From Rhodococcoides fascians NBRC 12155 = LMG 3623 (lineage in GTDB: Bacteria; Actinomycetota; Actinomycetes; Mycobacteriales; Mycobacteriaceae): 64,000 bases of DNA. The position numbers were made by a program, and so were the translations under genes. Positions within the stretch are counted from its first letter, which is position 1; every line of letters starts with the position of its first letter. Of this stretch, positions 34,489 through 42,599 are shown one piece after another. The stretch lies in assembly GCF_001894785.1 (NCBI RefSeq), contig NZ_BCWW01000017.1, positions 55,648 to 119,647 on the forward strand, given 5' to 3'. Under the pieces are notes generated by a model. It did no database searches. It saw only the letters and a list, made by a program, of their open reading frames with translations, and had not been told where the DNA came from.

Positions 34489-35112
34489 TCATGGTGCGTC
34501 GCATGGGGTACCCGAAGAAGTCACTGCATCGGAAACAATGCGCCAGCCTGATGAATCTGGCCACGCCACGTTCTCCAGAGTCGGCTTGCCCAGCTCCCGC
34601 CGGACTCGGTCAGGAGGGAGCACACTCGTGCCGTCCGGACGGATCTGGTCATAGTTCGAGCTGTCGATGCAGACTCGCAATGTTGCCGACGCTTCTTCCT
34701 TAATTGGGTTCCCGTCAGCATCCTTTGGTGCCTGCAGTTCCGTCACGAATGCATCTGCGACAGTCGCAGCACCCGTGGAGACAATTCCTTGAGATCGGCG
34801 CAGGTTCACGTTTGCCTTCAACTGATCGAGGATCTTTCCACTCGCAACAGAGTCCAGCATGTTGATGTCTACAGCAGGATCGCTCTCGACCTTCGCGAGA
34901 ACGGCGAAGAACTCATTCACCTTTGCTGTTGCCTGCTCGGTCGCCTGTTGTTCCGGGGACTTTTCGACGCCCTCTGGTCCCGTGAGGACCGGCTGCGTGG
35001 TGGTCGTTACGGGGGTCGCCTCAATGTCACCGCTCCCGCATGCGACGCTGATGCTTGCAGCGGCTGCTACTGCGAGGATTGCCGCGCCTGTGCGACGTCG
35101 TGTGCTGATCAT
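34489..35112 (-). CDS. Lipoprotein in the Tad operon
   Basis: 207 residues. The lipobox SISVAC places the lipidated Cys at residue 25, after a typical hydrophobic signal. A Thr/Pro linker (TPVTTTTQPVLTG) leads to a compact domain (VNEFFAVLAKVESDPAV to the C-terminus) resembling NTF2-like or SCP-type accessory lipoproteins. Its ATG overlaps the stop of a 40-codon ORF (ATGA). An envelope-tethered partner of the Tad pilus is the likely role. Confidence 0.8.
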   Translation of the reverse strand: MISTRRRTGAAILAVAAAASISVACGSGDIEATPVTTTTQPVLTGPEGVEKSPEQQATEQATAKVNEFFAVLAKVESDPAVDINMLDSVASGKILDQLKANVNLRRSQGIVSTGAATVADAFVTELQAPKDADGNPIKEEASATLRVCIDSSNYDQIRPDGTSVLPPDRVRRELGKPTLENVAWPDSSGWRIVSDAVTSSGTPCDAP

Positions 35113-35231
35113 CGTGGACCCCCTACGTTGTTCTGTGCGTTGTACTGCGATAACGATAATGGTGCGGCTGTTTGGACCGTAACGTGCTTACCGGACACTT
35201 CAGACACCTCGATTGACGCGACTGCTATCAA
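35109..35231 (-). CDS. 40-codon ORF locked between LysM-BTAD and lipoprotein genes
   Basis: TTG start (35231) overlaps the stop of the large gene (TTGA) and its TGA overlaps the lipoprotein ATG (ATGA). The product ends QYNAQNNVGG. An internal GTG preceded by GAGG is an alternative start. The double overlap suggests either a real micropeptide or a relay for translational coupling. Confidence 0.45.
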   Translation of the reverse strand: MIAVASIEVSEVSGKHVTVQTAAPLSLSQYNAQNNVGGPR

Positions 35232-38200
35232 CTGGCTATTGCTCCGATCCGGTAGAGGGCGTTGCCGCCATTGTGGAATTGCGCGAGGGCGCGCAAGAGT
35301 TCGTCGGTTTCGGGTTCTGGGTCGACATCGATGTCGGCGAGGTTCGCGAGCAGTTGGTCGATCAGCTCCTGGGTCTTGCTGATCTCGTCGCTCCCGTGGG
35401 TAGCGATGATCGCCAGTCTCCAGAGACCTTCTCGGAACGGTTCGACGGTGACGCCGCGGTTTGCGGTGGTGAGCGCGGCGGAAAGATCTCCGGTCTTTAT
35501 TTGTCTGGTGGCGAGCTCTTCGAGGGCATCCGCGAGGGTCGAGATCATGTGCTGCTGTAGGTTTCGTGCCCACCCGTAACGGTCTGACCGTGTCCCGGCG
35601 AATGGTTGATCGTTTACCAGTTCTGCAGCCGTCCGCAATTCCGCATCGGTGGCGGCGGCCGGAGTGGTGTCGATCAGTTGTTGCCAGTAGTCCCAGTCCG
35701 ATCGGACATCGGGGTGCAGTCGGTAGCCGGTGCGGCCGGTGCGGTCGCCGTGCTTCGGAAATGCCTGCTCACCGTTCTCTGTCTCTCCCAACCAATTTCG
35801 CAGTCTCGAGAGGTAGTTCTGGCGTCGTGTCGCCTTCTTTTTCGGCTGATCCTCCAGAGGGAGTTTGTCGAAATTGTCTGCAGGCCAGATCTTTTTGTCG
35901 ATGGAGTCGTGTTTGATTCCCGGGTGGATGGAGAGAAGAGCGGCGATCTCGGTTAGGAGTACTTCACGGCCGTCCTTGGGTGGCTCCCCGGTCGGGGTGG
36001 TGACTGCTGGTTTCCCGAGAAGATGGAGCCAGAGATGTCCCGGGGCCGGTACGTCACCAGCGACAGGAGCGATGGGTGGGGCCTGGTCGTCGTACCTGAT
36101 CGCTTCTGGGGATGTCCACTGCGCGGCGTCCGGGCTGTAGGTCGGAACGTTTGTGACGTCGGGGGCGGTCTCCGATGCGGTAGTTCCGTTCAGCAGCAGC
36201 TGGTCGGTGGGGTCGATCGTGGTGACGGAGTCGAGGAAGGTCTCAGCGCTTTCGGCGTCGGTGAGGTGTGCGTCGATTTCGGCTGCAGCCCAGGGGTCGT
36301 GCATGGACGACTCTGTGGGGATAGCTGGCTGTGTGGCGGTCGCGAGGTAGGCGGTAATGCCTTCATATTGGTCCGGCTCGAGAAATGCTGGCTGGAATGC
36401 GAAGCCGCCGTCGGTGTCTCGTTTGACAAGGCTTGCGGTGTTGCGGTCGACGATGTCGAGTGTCCACGCGGCCTGGGTGTTCTCGCTGGCGGTGCTGGCG
36501 GTGCTGGCGGCAGCGAACGCCACGCGCGGTGTGGCGGCCAGGATCTGATCGAGTGATTGCTGTTGGTCGGCCGTCAACTGACTCGCGATGAGAACTACTT
36601 CGGGGGCGGTCATTTCGCTTGTGTCGTAGATCGAACGGGCCGCTGCAATGCTGTCGATGTGTTGTTCGACGAGGGTGTCTTGGTCACGTTCGGCTTGTCG
36701 GGCGAGTCTGGCCAGCACTTCGCCTGGTTGGTCGGTGTGCTCGATTCGACCGTTGCCGAACAGTTCGGGGAGCTCCTGTCCGAAACCGATCAGCGTCAGG
36801 TGCAGATTGTCGGCGAGCGGGGATTCGACGAGTTCGAGGGCCAGGGCCTGGAGAGTGCCGCGGGCGTGCTCTGGTGAAGCTGAGACGCCGAGGTAGCCGA
36901 GTTCTTCCAGGTTGAGAAGAACTTGGGTTCGGTCGTCTGTGGAACCGAGTGTCACGAGCGTGGGGTACGGGCTGATTGTGGTGGGTGCTGGGGCGATCCG
37001 GACGTCGGCGGGGAGGGTCCAGGTGCCGGTCTCTGATCTGAGCCACTGGTCCGGCAGTACGGAGTCATCAAGGATTACTAGCTCCACCGCATCGGGACCG
37101 ATGAATGCGCCGAGTAATGCCGGCAGTGCGTTGCCCTGTGTCCGAGCGTGTTCGGCGATAGTCCTCAGTGCTTCGTCGAGCCGCGTGAGGACGTTGTTGT
37201 CCGCTGCAGAATGAATCTGTTCTTCCACAACTGCTGCAGCGCCCCAGGTTTGAGGGAGGGTCTCGCCTCTGCGGCGATCGTGCTGTTGACGGTGCCGGCG
37301 CAGCCCGAAGGCCCCAGCCAGTCCGATGGCCGCTAGGGCTGAGATACCGAGCCACAATGTGCTGTTCTGATCCTCGGAGACATCGCTTGGCTGCGCAGTG
37401 GCGGCGATATATACCGGGTCTGTCGTCGATGTATTCAGTGGGATCTGGGTGGCTGGCTGAGTCGGGGCGGGAGCTGCAGCAGGACTGGGTGACGACGTCT
37501 GCGCTGGAGCAGGCATTTGAGCGGGTGCCGGCCCGGGTGCCACAACATCTGCGCCCGCGGACTCAGCAGCAGGTTCGGAAGCTGCCACCGGGGCGGGAGC
37601 CTCTGCTGGCTCAGGGGCGGCCACCGGAGCAGGCGCTGGCTCAGGAACCGCCGACGGGGCGGGGGCCTCTGCCTGCTCAGGGGCTGCTGGAGCAGGCGCT
37701 GGCTCAGGAGCCGCCGCTGTCGGAGCAGGTAGCTGTGACGAAGCGCTGTTGAGTTCGATGCCGAAAATCTTCGCAGCGGCGGCGGCAGCGGCCTGCGCTT
37801 CTGCCTGAGCCTGTTCGTCACCGCCCGGAACCATCTCCGCTTGTTCCGGAACGTCGGTGCCACCCAGGAGAGGTGCAGCGGAGGACAGTTCAGGCGCTGC
37901 TGCGGGGGCCGGTTCAGGAGCGGCAGCCGGAGCCGGTTCGGGAGCGGCAGCGACCGGGGCCGGTTCAGGAGCGACGGTCGGTTCGGGCACAGCAGCAGGT
38001 ACAGGAGCGGCAGCAACCGGGGCCGGGTCGGGGGAAGCAACCGGACCCGGTTCGGGCGTGACGGTCTCGGCGGTTTGATCGTTGACGGTGAGCTGCTGGC
38101 CGACGTGGATGATTGTCGACGGTGCAGTTCCGTCGGCGTTGATGATTTCTTTGTAGCGGTGTCCGTCACCCAGATGTTGCTCGGCGATGCTCCAGAGACT

Positions 38201-38890
38201 GTCGCCTTCTCGAACTGTGTAGGCCCCGTCGACGGTTGTGGGTGCGGCGGCGGGGAGCTGAAGTTTCCATCCTGGTTGCAGCCATCCGTCGACGGTCAGG
38301 ACGTCGGCGTTGAGTTGCTTGATCTCGGTGTATCGAAAGCCATCGCCAAGGTGGCGTTCTGCGAGTTTCCATAGGCTGTCGCCCTGCTGCACCGTGATGG
38401 TTTCCCCGTTGATGGGGCGGGCGGGGGCTTCTGCTGGATGCGGTTGGCTTTGTTGCGTTACTTGGATCGGTGCCGAGTGGGCAGGGGCGTCGAAGAGCGG
38501 TAGTGCTGTGGCGGTGAGGGGTTGGGCTGTGGCGGTGCCCGCTGTTACCAGCATGAGCGCTCCGCCTATGAGAACGGAGGCGCTTCGCTGCTGGAAGCCG
38601 AGGCCTCGGAGTTGAGGTGCTTTGATGCCGCGTAGTGCTGCGACGAGTTCGATGACGGTGCTGAAGGTGAAGGTGGCCCAGGCGAGCCAGCCGATCCAGG
38701 TCACGAATCCGAGGAAGAGTGATCCGTCGTCTTGGGTGGTCAGAGCTGTTTTGATCTGGTCGAGATCGGGCAGCGTCGTCGGTATTGGGTTGCCGCGGAA
38801 TGTCCACAGTGCGAGCGGAATTCCGACGACGAGGACGAGTAGGACGATCAGGTAGAGCAAACCAGTCAAGCGCCGTCGGATGGTGGTCAT
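35228..38890 (-). CDS. Membrane LysM protein with C-terminal BTAD domain
   Basis: 1220 residues. In order: helix at 11-30, second and third helices about 60-120, two LysM repeats (TVQQGDSLWKLAERHLGDGF and YTVREGDSLWSIAEQHLGDG, about 170-270), a long Ala/Pro/Glu tract (about 275-500), a fourth helix (LWLGISALAAIGLAGAFGL), a cytoplasmic region, and a C-terminal winged-helix plus BTAD (LWLHLLGKPAVTTPTGEPP; RNWLGETENGEQAFPKHGD). LysM binds peptidoglycan and BTAD is the activator domain of SARP regulators, so the protein could link the wall to a regulatory output. ATGA-coupled on both sides. Confidence 0.88.
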   Translation of the reverse strand: MTTIRRRLTGLLYLIVLLVLVVGIPLALWTFRGNPIPTTLPDLDQIKTALTTQDDGSLFLGFVTWIGWLAWATFTFSTVIELVAALRGIKAPQLRGLGFQQRSASVLIGGALMLVTAGTATAQPLTATALPLFDAPAHSAPIQVTQQSQPHPAEAPARPINGETITVQQGDSLWKLAERHLGDGFRYTEIKQLNADVLTVDGWLQPGWKLQLPAAAPTTVDGAYTVREGDSLWSIAEQHLGDGHRYKEIINADGTAPSTIIHVGQQLTVNDQTAETVTPEPGPVASPDPAPVAAAPVPAAVPEPTVAPEPAPVAAAPEPAPAAAPEPAPAAAPELSSAAPLLGGTDVPEQAEMVPGGDEQAQAEAQAAAAAAAKIFGIELNSASSQLPAPTAAAPEPAPAPAAPEQAEAPAPSAVPEPAPAPVAAPEPAEAPAPVAASEPAAESAGADVVAPGPAPAQMPAPAQTSSPSPAAAPAPTQPATQIPLNTSTTDPVYIAATAQPSDVSEDQNSTLWLGISALAAIGLAGAFGLRRHRQQHDRRRGETLPQTWGAAAVVEEQIHSAADNNVLTRLDEALRTIAEHARTQGNALPALLGAFIGPDAVELVILDDSVLPDQWLRSETGTWTLPADVRIAPAPTTISPYPTLVTLGSTDDRTQVLLNLEELGYLGVSASPEHARGTLQALALELVESPLADNLHLTLIGFGQELPELFGNGRIEHTDQPGEVLARLARQAERDQDTLVEQHIDSIAAARSIYDTSEMTAPEVVLIASQLTADQQQSLDQILAATPRVAFAAASTASTASENTQAAWTLDIVDRNTASLVKRDTDGGFAFQPAFLEPDQYEGITAYLATATQPAIPTESSMHDPWAAAEIDAHLTDAESAETFLDSVTTIDPTDQLLLNGTTASETAPDVTNVPTYSPDAAQWTSPEAIRYDDQAPPIAPVAGDVPAPGHLWLHLLGKPAVTTPTGEPPKDGREVLLTEIAALLSIHPGIKHDSIDKKIWPADNFDKLPLEDQPKKKATRRQNYLSRLRNWLGETENGEQAFPKHGDRTGRTGYRLHPDVRSDWDYWQQLIDTTPAAATDAELRTAAELVNDQPFAGTRSDRYGWARNLQQHMISTLADALEELATRQIKTGDLSAALTTANRGVTVEPFREGLWRLAIIATHGSDEISKTQELIDQLLANLADIDVDPEPETDELLRALAQFHNGGNALYRIGAIAS

Positions 38891-39018
38891 GCGGGTGTCC
38901 TTTCCGATGGCTGCAGGGTGGCCGGGGTCGTGCAGCGTTGCGCCGCGAGCTGTCGAATCACGTCCTCCGTCTTCTCGTGGAGTTCTGCGACTCGTCTGCT
39001 CTGCGGTCGATTGGTCAT
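38887..39018 (-). CDS. 43-codon ORF locked between TadG and LysM-BTAD genes
   Basis: The ATG at 39018 overlaps the TadG stop (ATGA) and its TGA overlaps the ATG of the LysM-BTAD gene (ATGA). Product: basic start TNRPQSRRVAELHEK, a short helix EDVIRQLAAQRC, then a Pro/Thr tail. Codon use looks like its neighbours. Missed by length-filtered gene callers; the two overlaps make it credible. Confidence 0.7.
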   Translation of the reverse strand: MTNRPQSRRVAELHEKTEDVIRQLAAQRCTTPATLQPSERTPA

Positions 39019-39482
39019 GGTGTGCCGGGGATTCCGAGGTTGGTGCGGTTCAGGTTGACGGTGGCTGTTCCGATGATCTGCTGTGGCCCGACGCCGATCA
39101 AACCGAGGACACGGGGTTGGTAGGTCGTTGTGGTGGTGATCAGCAGTGTTGTCGGTCCGGTCTGCACGACGACGCCGGGGATTCCTGCTGCGGCAAGGTA
39201 TTTGGTGGCTTTGGCTTGGGCTGTCAGCGGGTTGACGACGACGTTGGTACCGCGGACTGCGAGTGGTTCGATGATGGCTTGTCCTGCCCCGCGGGCTGCT
39301 TCTTCAGCGACTTGCTCGGCGCGCTGCTTGGCGTAAACTTTGCCGCCGCCGTCGACGACGAGACCCATCATGATCAGCAACGCCATGGCTGTGATGACGC
39401 TCCACATGGCGATGGTTCCGGCGTCGTTGTGCGCGTCTCGCCGTGTGCAGGCGGCCACCGCCCGGCGTAGTGCTTCGGTCAT
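39015..39482 (-). CDS. TadG-like pseudopilin-family protein
   Basis: 155 residues. A short cytoplasmic start (EALRRAVAACTRRDAHNDAG) precedes one helix (TIAMWSVITAMALLIMMGLV) and VDGGGKVYAKQRAEQVAEEAAR, the Tad 'putative Flp pilus-assembly TadG' motif. The rest is an extracellular beta-rich domain. Start ATG 39482 shares one base with the TadE stop (TGATG). Minor pilin-like assembly factor of the Tad machine. Confidence 0.85.
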   Translation of the reverse strand: MTEALRRAVAACTRRDAHNDAGTIAMWSVITAMALLIMMGLVVDGGGKVYAKQRAEQVAEEAARGAGQAIIEPLAVRGTNVVVNPLTAQAKATKYLAAAGIPGVVVQTGPTTLLITTTTTYQPRVLGLIGVGPQQIIGTATVNLNRTNLGIPGTP

Positions 39483-39940
39483 CAGGCGCGCTCCCGGTAG
39501 GTGTCGACGGGTGAAGTCGCGGTTGCTGTGATGGTCCGTGAGCCCATGACTTGCGGGAATCCGAGTGCGTCGAGGGAGATGACGCACGTGACGGTGGCCG
39601 AGACGGAAGCCGTGACGCCGGGGCGAGTTCTGAATCCGCCGAGGTCGGTGTTGACGTTGAGAGCGGAACAGGTGAGCCCTCGTGCTGCCAGGTCGTTTCG
39701 CGCGGCTGCTTGCGCATCGGGGGCTGCGGAGAACGCCGTTCGCGCGATGGAGGCGGTACGCGCGGCCTCGTTCGCGGCGTGGACTACTTTCTGGTGCGCT
39801 TGCGCGAGAACGCCGAAGGTGACGATCAGTGCGATCAGGAACAGTGTGGCGGGGGCGACGATGACAGTCTGCAGGGCCGATCCTCGGTCGTCGGCTCTGG
39901 CTGCGGCTGCCAGCTGGCGCAGTTTGTTCGCGGTGTTCAT
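39482..39940 (-). CDS. TadE-like minor pilin
   Basis: 152 residues. RADDRGSALQTVIVAPATLF and then IALIVTFGVLAQAHQKVVHA form the TadE leader and helix, in which a prepilin peptidase would cut before the hydrophobic part; ANEAARTASIARTA continues as in family members. One extracellular domain with two Cys. ATGA overlap with the upstream TadE-like gene. Confidence 0.85.
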   Translation of the reverse strand: MNTANKLRQLAAAARADDRGSALQTVIVAPATLFLIALIVTFGVLAQAHQKVVHAANEAARTASIARTAFSAAPDAQAAARNDLAARGLTCSALNVNTDLGGFRTRPGVTASVSATVTCVISLDALGFPQVMGSRTITATATSPVDTYRERA

Positions 39941-40362
39941 CTGGTTCCTGGGGCAGTGACTCGTTCAACGGGAAGCGTCTCGCTGACATTGATGTCGAGG
40001 GAGAAGAAGGGGATGAGGCGGATGGGTTGTCCGGTGATCTGGACAGTTGCTTCTCGCAAGCCTCGGTTGACGACAATGACGGGTGCTCGAAGGGTCGTCG
40101 GGCCGGCGGTGGATGCGAAGGCGTAGCCCGCCGCTGTTCCGGCCGCAGCGCTGCCGAATTGCGATCGCGCTTGTCGTAGAGCTTCTTCACCGGTCGAAAT
40201 CGCTACGGTCCGTGCGTGAGCGTAGAGAGCTGCCTGGATTGCGATGAGGAAGAGCAGTAGGACGACGCCGAATACCACGACTGTTTCGAGGGCTGCGCCG
40301 CGGTCGTCTCGACGTATGCGGGTGAGCCATTCGCGTAGTGGTACATGTGTGTCGGTGAGCAA
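39937..40362 (-). CDS. TadE-like minor pilin
   Basis: 141 residues. RRDDRGAALETVVVFGVVLL followed by IAIQAALYAHARTVAIS is the TadE motif (E at +5 after the Gly-type cleavage site) and helix, then GEEALRQARSQFGS. ATGA overlap with the downstream TadE gene, indicating stoichiometric synthesis of the two minor pilins. Confidence 0.85.
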   Translation of the reverse strand: MLTDTHVPLREWLTRIRRDDRGAALETVVVFGVVLLLFLIAIQAALYAHARTVAISTGEEALRQARSQFGSAAAGTAAGYAFASTAGPTTLRAPVIVVNRGLREATVQITGQPIRLIPFFSLDINVSETLPVERVTAPGTR

Positions 40363-40400
40363 CGCTGGTCCTCCCCTGTCTCGTTGGGCGAGTGGTGGGG

Positions 40401-40631
40401 TTACTGGATTCGGTTGAGGTAGCGCTGTGCAACCACGGTGATTCCGGCGACGATAGCGATGGCGAGGATGACGAGGCCGGCGGTGATGACGACGGTCTCC
40501 ATGCTGTAGCCCTTGTCGCTTTTGCGTCCGCCGGCGCGCTCGGTCATCCGGGTATAGGAGAACAGTGCCAATGCGAACAGTGTTGCGGTGGTTGCTGCGA
40601 TCCGGTTTGCGATTGTGCGCGATGCTGCCAT
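40401..40631 (-). CDS. Flp-like pilin subunit (short)
   Basis: 76 residues from ATG 40631 (RBS AAGGG) or 48 from the in-frame ATG at 40547. The C-terminal half, GYSMETVVITAGLVILAIAI and VAGITVVAQRYLNRIQ, is a Flp/type IVb-like hydrophobic helix preceded by a Lys/Gly leader, the likely main pilin. The longer start adds a second hydrophobic segment. A 169-bp gap before it, after the TadC stop, may hold an internal promoter for abundant pilin synthesis. Confidence 0.65.
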   Translation of the reverse strand: MAASRTIANRIAATTATLFALALFSYTRMTERAGGRKSDKGYSMETVVITAGLVILAIAIVAGITVVAQRYLNRIQ

Positions 40632-40800
40632 GTGACGTTTCCCTTCGATATGTAAAAGCCCTGGTTATGACGGTTCTGGATGCCGGTCAGACTATCGCCA
40701 AGACCGGACACTTCGAGCAGGTGAAGTGCACGGATCGGTGTTTGCACAGCTCAAACTTGGTAGTTGATCGTTGAATGACAACGCATTCGGGTTGTTCGGT

Positions 40801-41724
40801 CTAGACGCCGCCCATGATGTTCACTCCGGCCGGCACGATCAGCATGATCATGAACAGCACGGCCAAGGTGCCGAGAGGTGCGTCCATCTTCTTCGTTTTG
40901 GCTCCTGCTTCGCCTTGTTCTTTCGAGAGCAGGGCACTGCGGAGCGCTCCGGCCCGCGCGGCAAGAGTGTCGGCCACGCTCGCTCCCTGGTCGCCGGTAT
41001 AGGTCATGATGTCCGCGAGATCTCCCAACTCCGGCAGCGCCAGTTCGGCTGCAAGATTGGACAGAGCAGCCCATGGTGCCTGTCCGGCGAGGGACGCTTT
41101 CTGAAGCTCGGCATCCAGACGTAGAAACACCCAGCTATCGCCCACTGCGGCAGCGCGTTCGAGACTTTGGAATGCAGCGACGCCGCCACTTCGGTTCAAC
41201 GAAACGAAGTCGATGAACGCCGCCAATGCTCGGGTGAATTCGAGTCGGGCACTAGCGGCGCGAGTCTTGACGTCGGCGTCGGGCGCGAAGAATCCCACCA
41301 GCGCCAGGACGAGGGAACCGGCTACGGGAAAAGTCAGGGGCACTGCCATGCCGAACAGCGCCAGGAGTGCGATCGAAATCGGCGCGATGATCAGACCTAT
41401 TGCAGCGGAAAGGATTTTGTCTCCGATGAACTTTTGTGGAGTTTCTCGGAGGATCGCCAGGTCCGCGGTCGGGATCCTGAACCACGCCTGCGATCGCAGC
41501 CGCGGGTAGAAGCGGGCACCGACCTTGTAGGACAGGGCATCCGAACCGGTGAGGTCGTCACCGCCGCGGGTGTCGACGGTGTACGGGTCCGGGGCTGCAC
41601 CGGACAGTCGTTCCATGGCATCGCCGAGTGCTGGGTCGGCCGGCAGTATGCGGAGAACGAGGAGGATCAAGCCGAGAGCGGCGAGAGCGGCAAGGGCGAT
41701 CGCCCAGAGCTCGAAGTTGTTCAT
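40801..41724 (-). CDS. tadC: TadC-like pilus assembly membrane protein
   Basis: 307 residues, T2SSF domain. Hydrophobic segments near 8-27, 105-145 and 285-305 flank the cytoplasmic domain (FTRALAAFIDFVSLNRSGGV; LERAAAVGDSWVFLRLDAEL). Forms the inner-membrane platform with TadB. ATGA overlap with tadB. Confidence 0.88.
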   Translation of the reverse strand: MNNFELWAIALAALAALGLILLVLRILPADPALGDAMERLSGAAPDPYTVDTRGGDDLTGSDALSYKVGARFYPRLRSQAWFRIPTADLAILRETPQKFIGDKILSAAIGLIIAPISIALLALFGMAVPLTFPVAGSLVLALVGFFAPDADVKTRAASARLEFTRALAAFIDFVSLNRSGGVAAFQSLERAAAVGDSWVFLRLDAELQKASLAGQAPWAALSNLAAELALPELGDLADIMTYTGDQGASVADTLAARAGALRSALLSKEQGEAGAKTKKMDAPLGTLAVLFMIMLIVPAGVNIMGGV

Positions 41725-42599
41725 ACTGCGCTCCTCTCACGTGCGGTGTTTGCTGCGTCGCGGTCCTTGGTGCCGATGAACCTGGGGTATTTCACTGGCA
41801 AGGTGTATCGCTTCATCCACCCGAGCACCAGGCCGAAACCGATGAATTCGAGGAACAGAACGGGCTGGAGGAGGGGCTGTTTGTACGGGTCCATGTAGTT
41901 GGTGAACAGGAACAACCCAACGATGACAACGACGGTGATGACGGTGACCCCGCGAGCGGTCGTGCGGGGCCCTTGCCGTTCCGCTTCGGCCGTTCTGCGG
42001 TTGCGCACGTTCTCTGCCACCGATTCTGAAAGTCGCTTCAAGGCTGCGGTGAGTCCGGAGCCGCGCAGGCGAGCTGCCTGCCGCAGTGCACCGACCACGT
42101 AGTCGCCGGTGGAATCGTCGAGATCGTCTGCGAACCGAAGCAACGCTTCGTCGATCGACACATTGCCACGCAGGCGCGTGATGAGGCTCGTAATTTCCGG
42201 ACGCAATGCTTGAGGCATTCCCCTGTGCGTTGCGATGATGGCCTGTTCGAGGCCGGATCCTGCTGCGAGCACTCCAGTCAGGTTGCGCACCCATTCTTCG
42301 AGGGCATTGAGGCGTTCGATGTCGTCGGCGGCGGCTGACGATCCGAGTAGGTAGGGGACGCCTACTGCTGCGATCGGAATGATGGGGAAGAGTACGAACC
42401 ATCCACTGAGGAGCCATGCAGCAAGGCCGACGGCAGTTCCGATGGCGAGGAGTAATTTTGTCCGCCGGGCAATCCGCGCACGTGAGGTGCGGTGGCGTGT
42501 CGGCGCAGTCGGGTCGCGGCGATCGCGAATTCCGTTGGCAAAAAACCACATCCCGGCGGCAAAGACAAGGACGATACCGACGGCCGTGAACGTGTACAT
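41721..42599 (-). CDS. tadB: TadB-like pilus assembly membrane protein
   Basis: 292 residues, T2SSF domain. N-terminal helix, a second pair about 50-85, the cytoplasmic LEEWVRNLTGVLAAGSGLEQ and GDYVVGALRQAARLRGSGLT, and two C-terminal helices. Shares one base with the tadA stop (TGATG) and four with tadC. Confidence 0.88.
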   Translation of the reverse strand: MYTFTAVGIVLVFAAGMWFFANGIRDRRDPTAPTRHRTSRARIARRTKLLLAIGTAVGLAAWLLSGWFVLFPIIPIAAVGVPYLLGSSAAADDIERLNALEEWVRNLTGVLAAGSGLEQAIIATHRGMPQALRPEITSLITRLRGNVSIDEALLRFADDLDDSTGDYVVGALRQAARLRGSGLTAALKRLSESVAENVRNRRTAEAERQGPRTTARGVTVITVVVIVGLFLFTNYMDPYKQPLLQPVLFLEFIGFGLVLGWMKRYTLPVKYPRFIGTKDRDAANTARERSAV

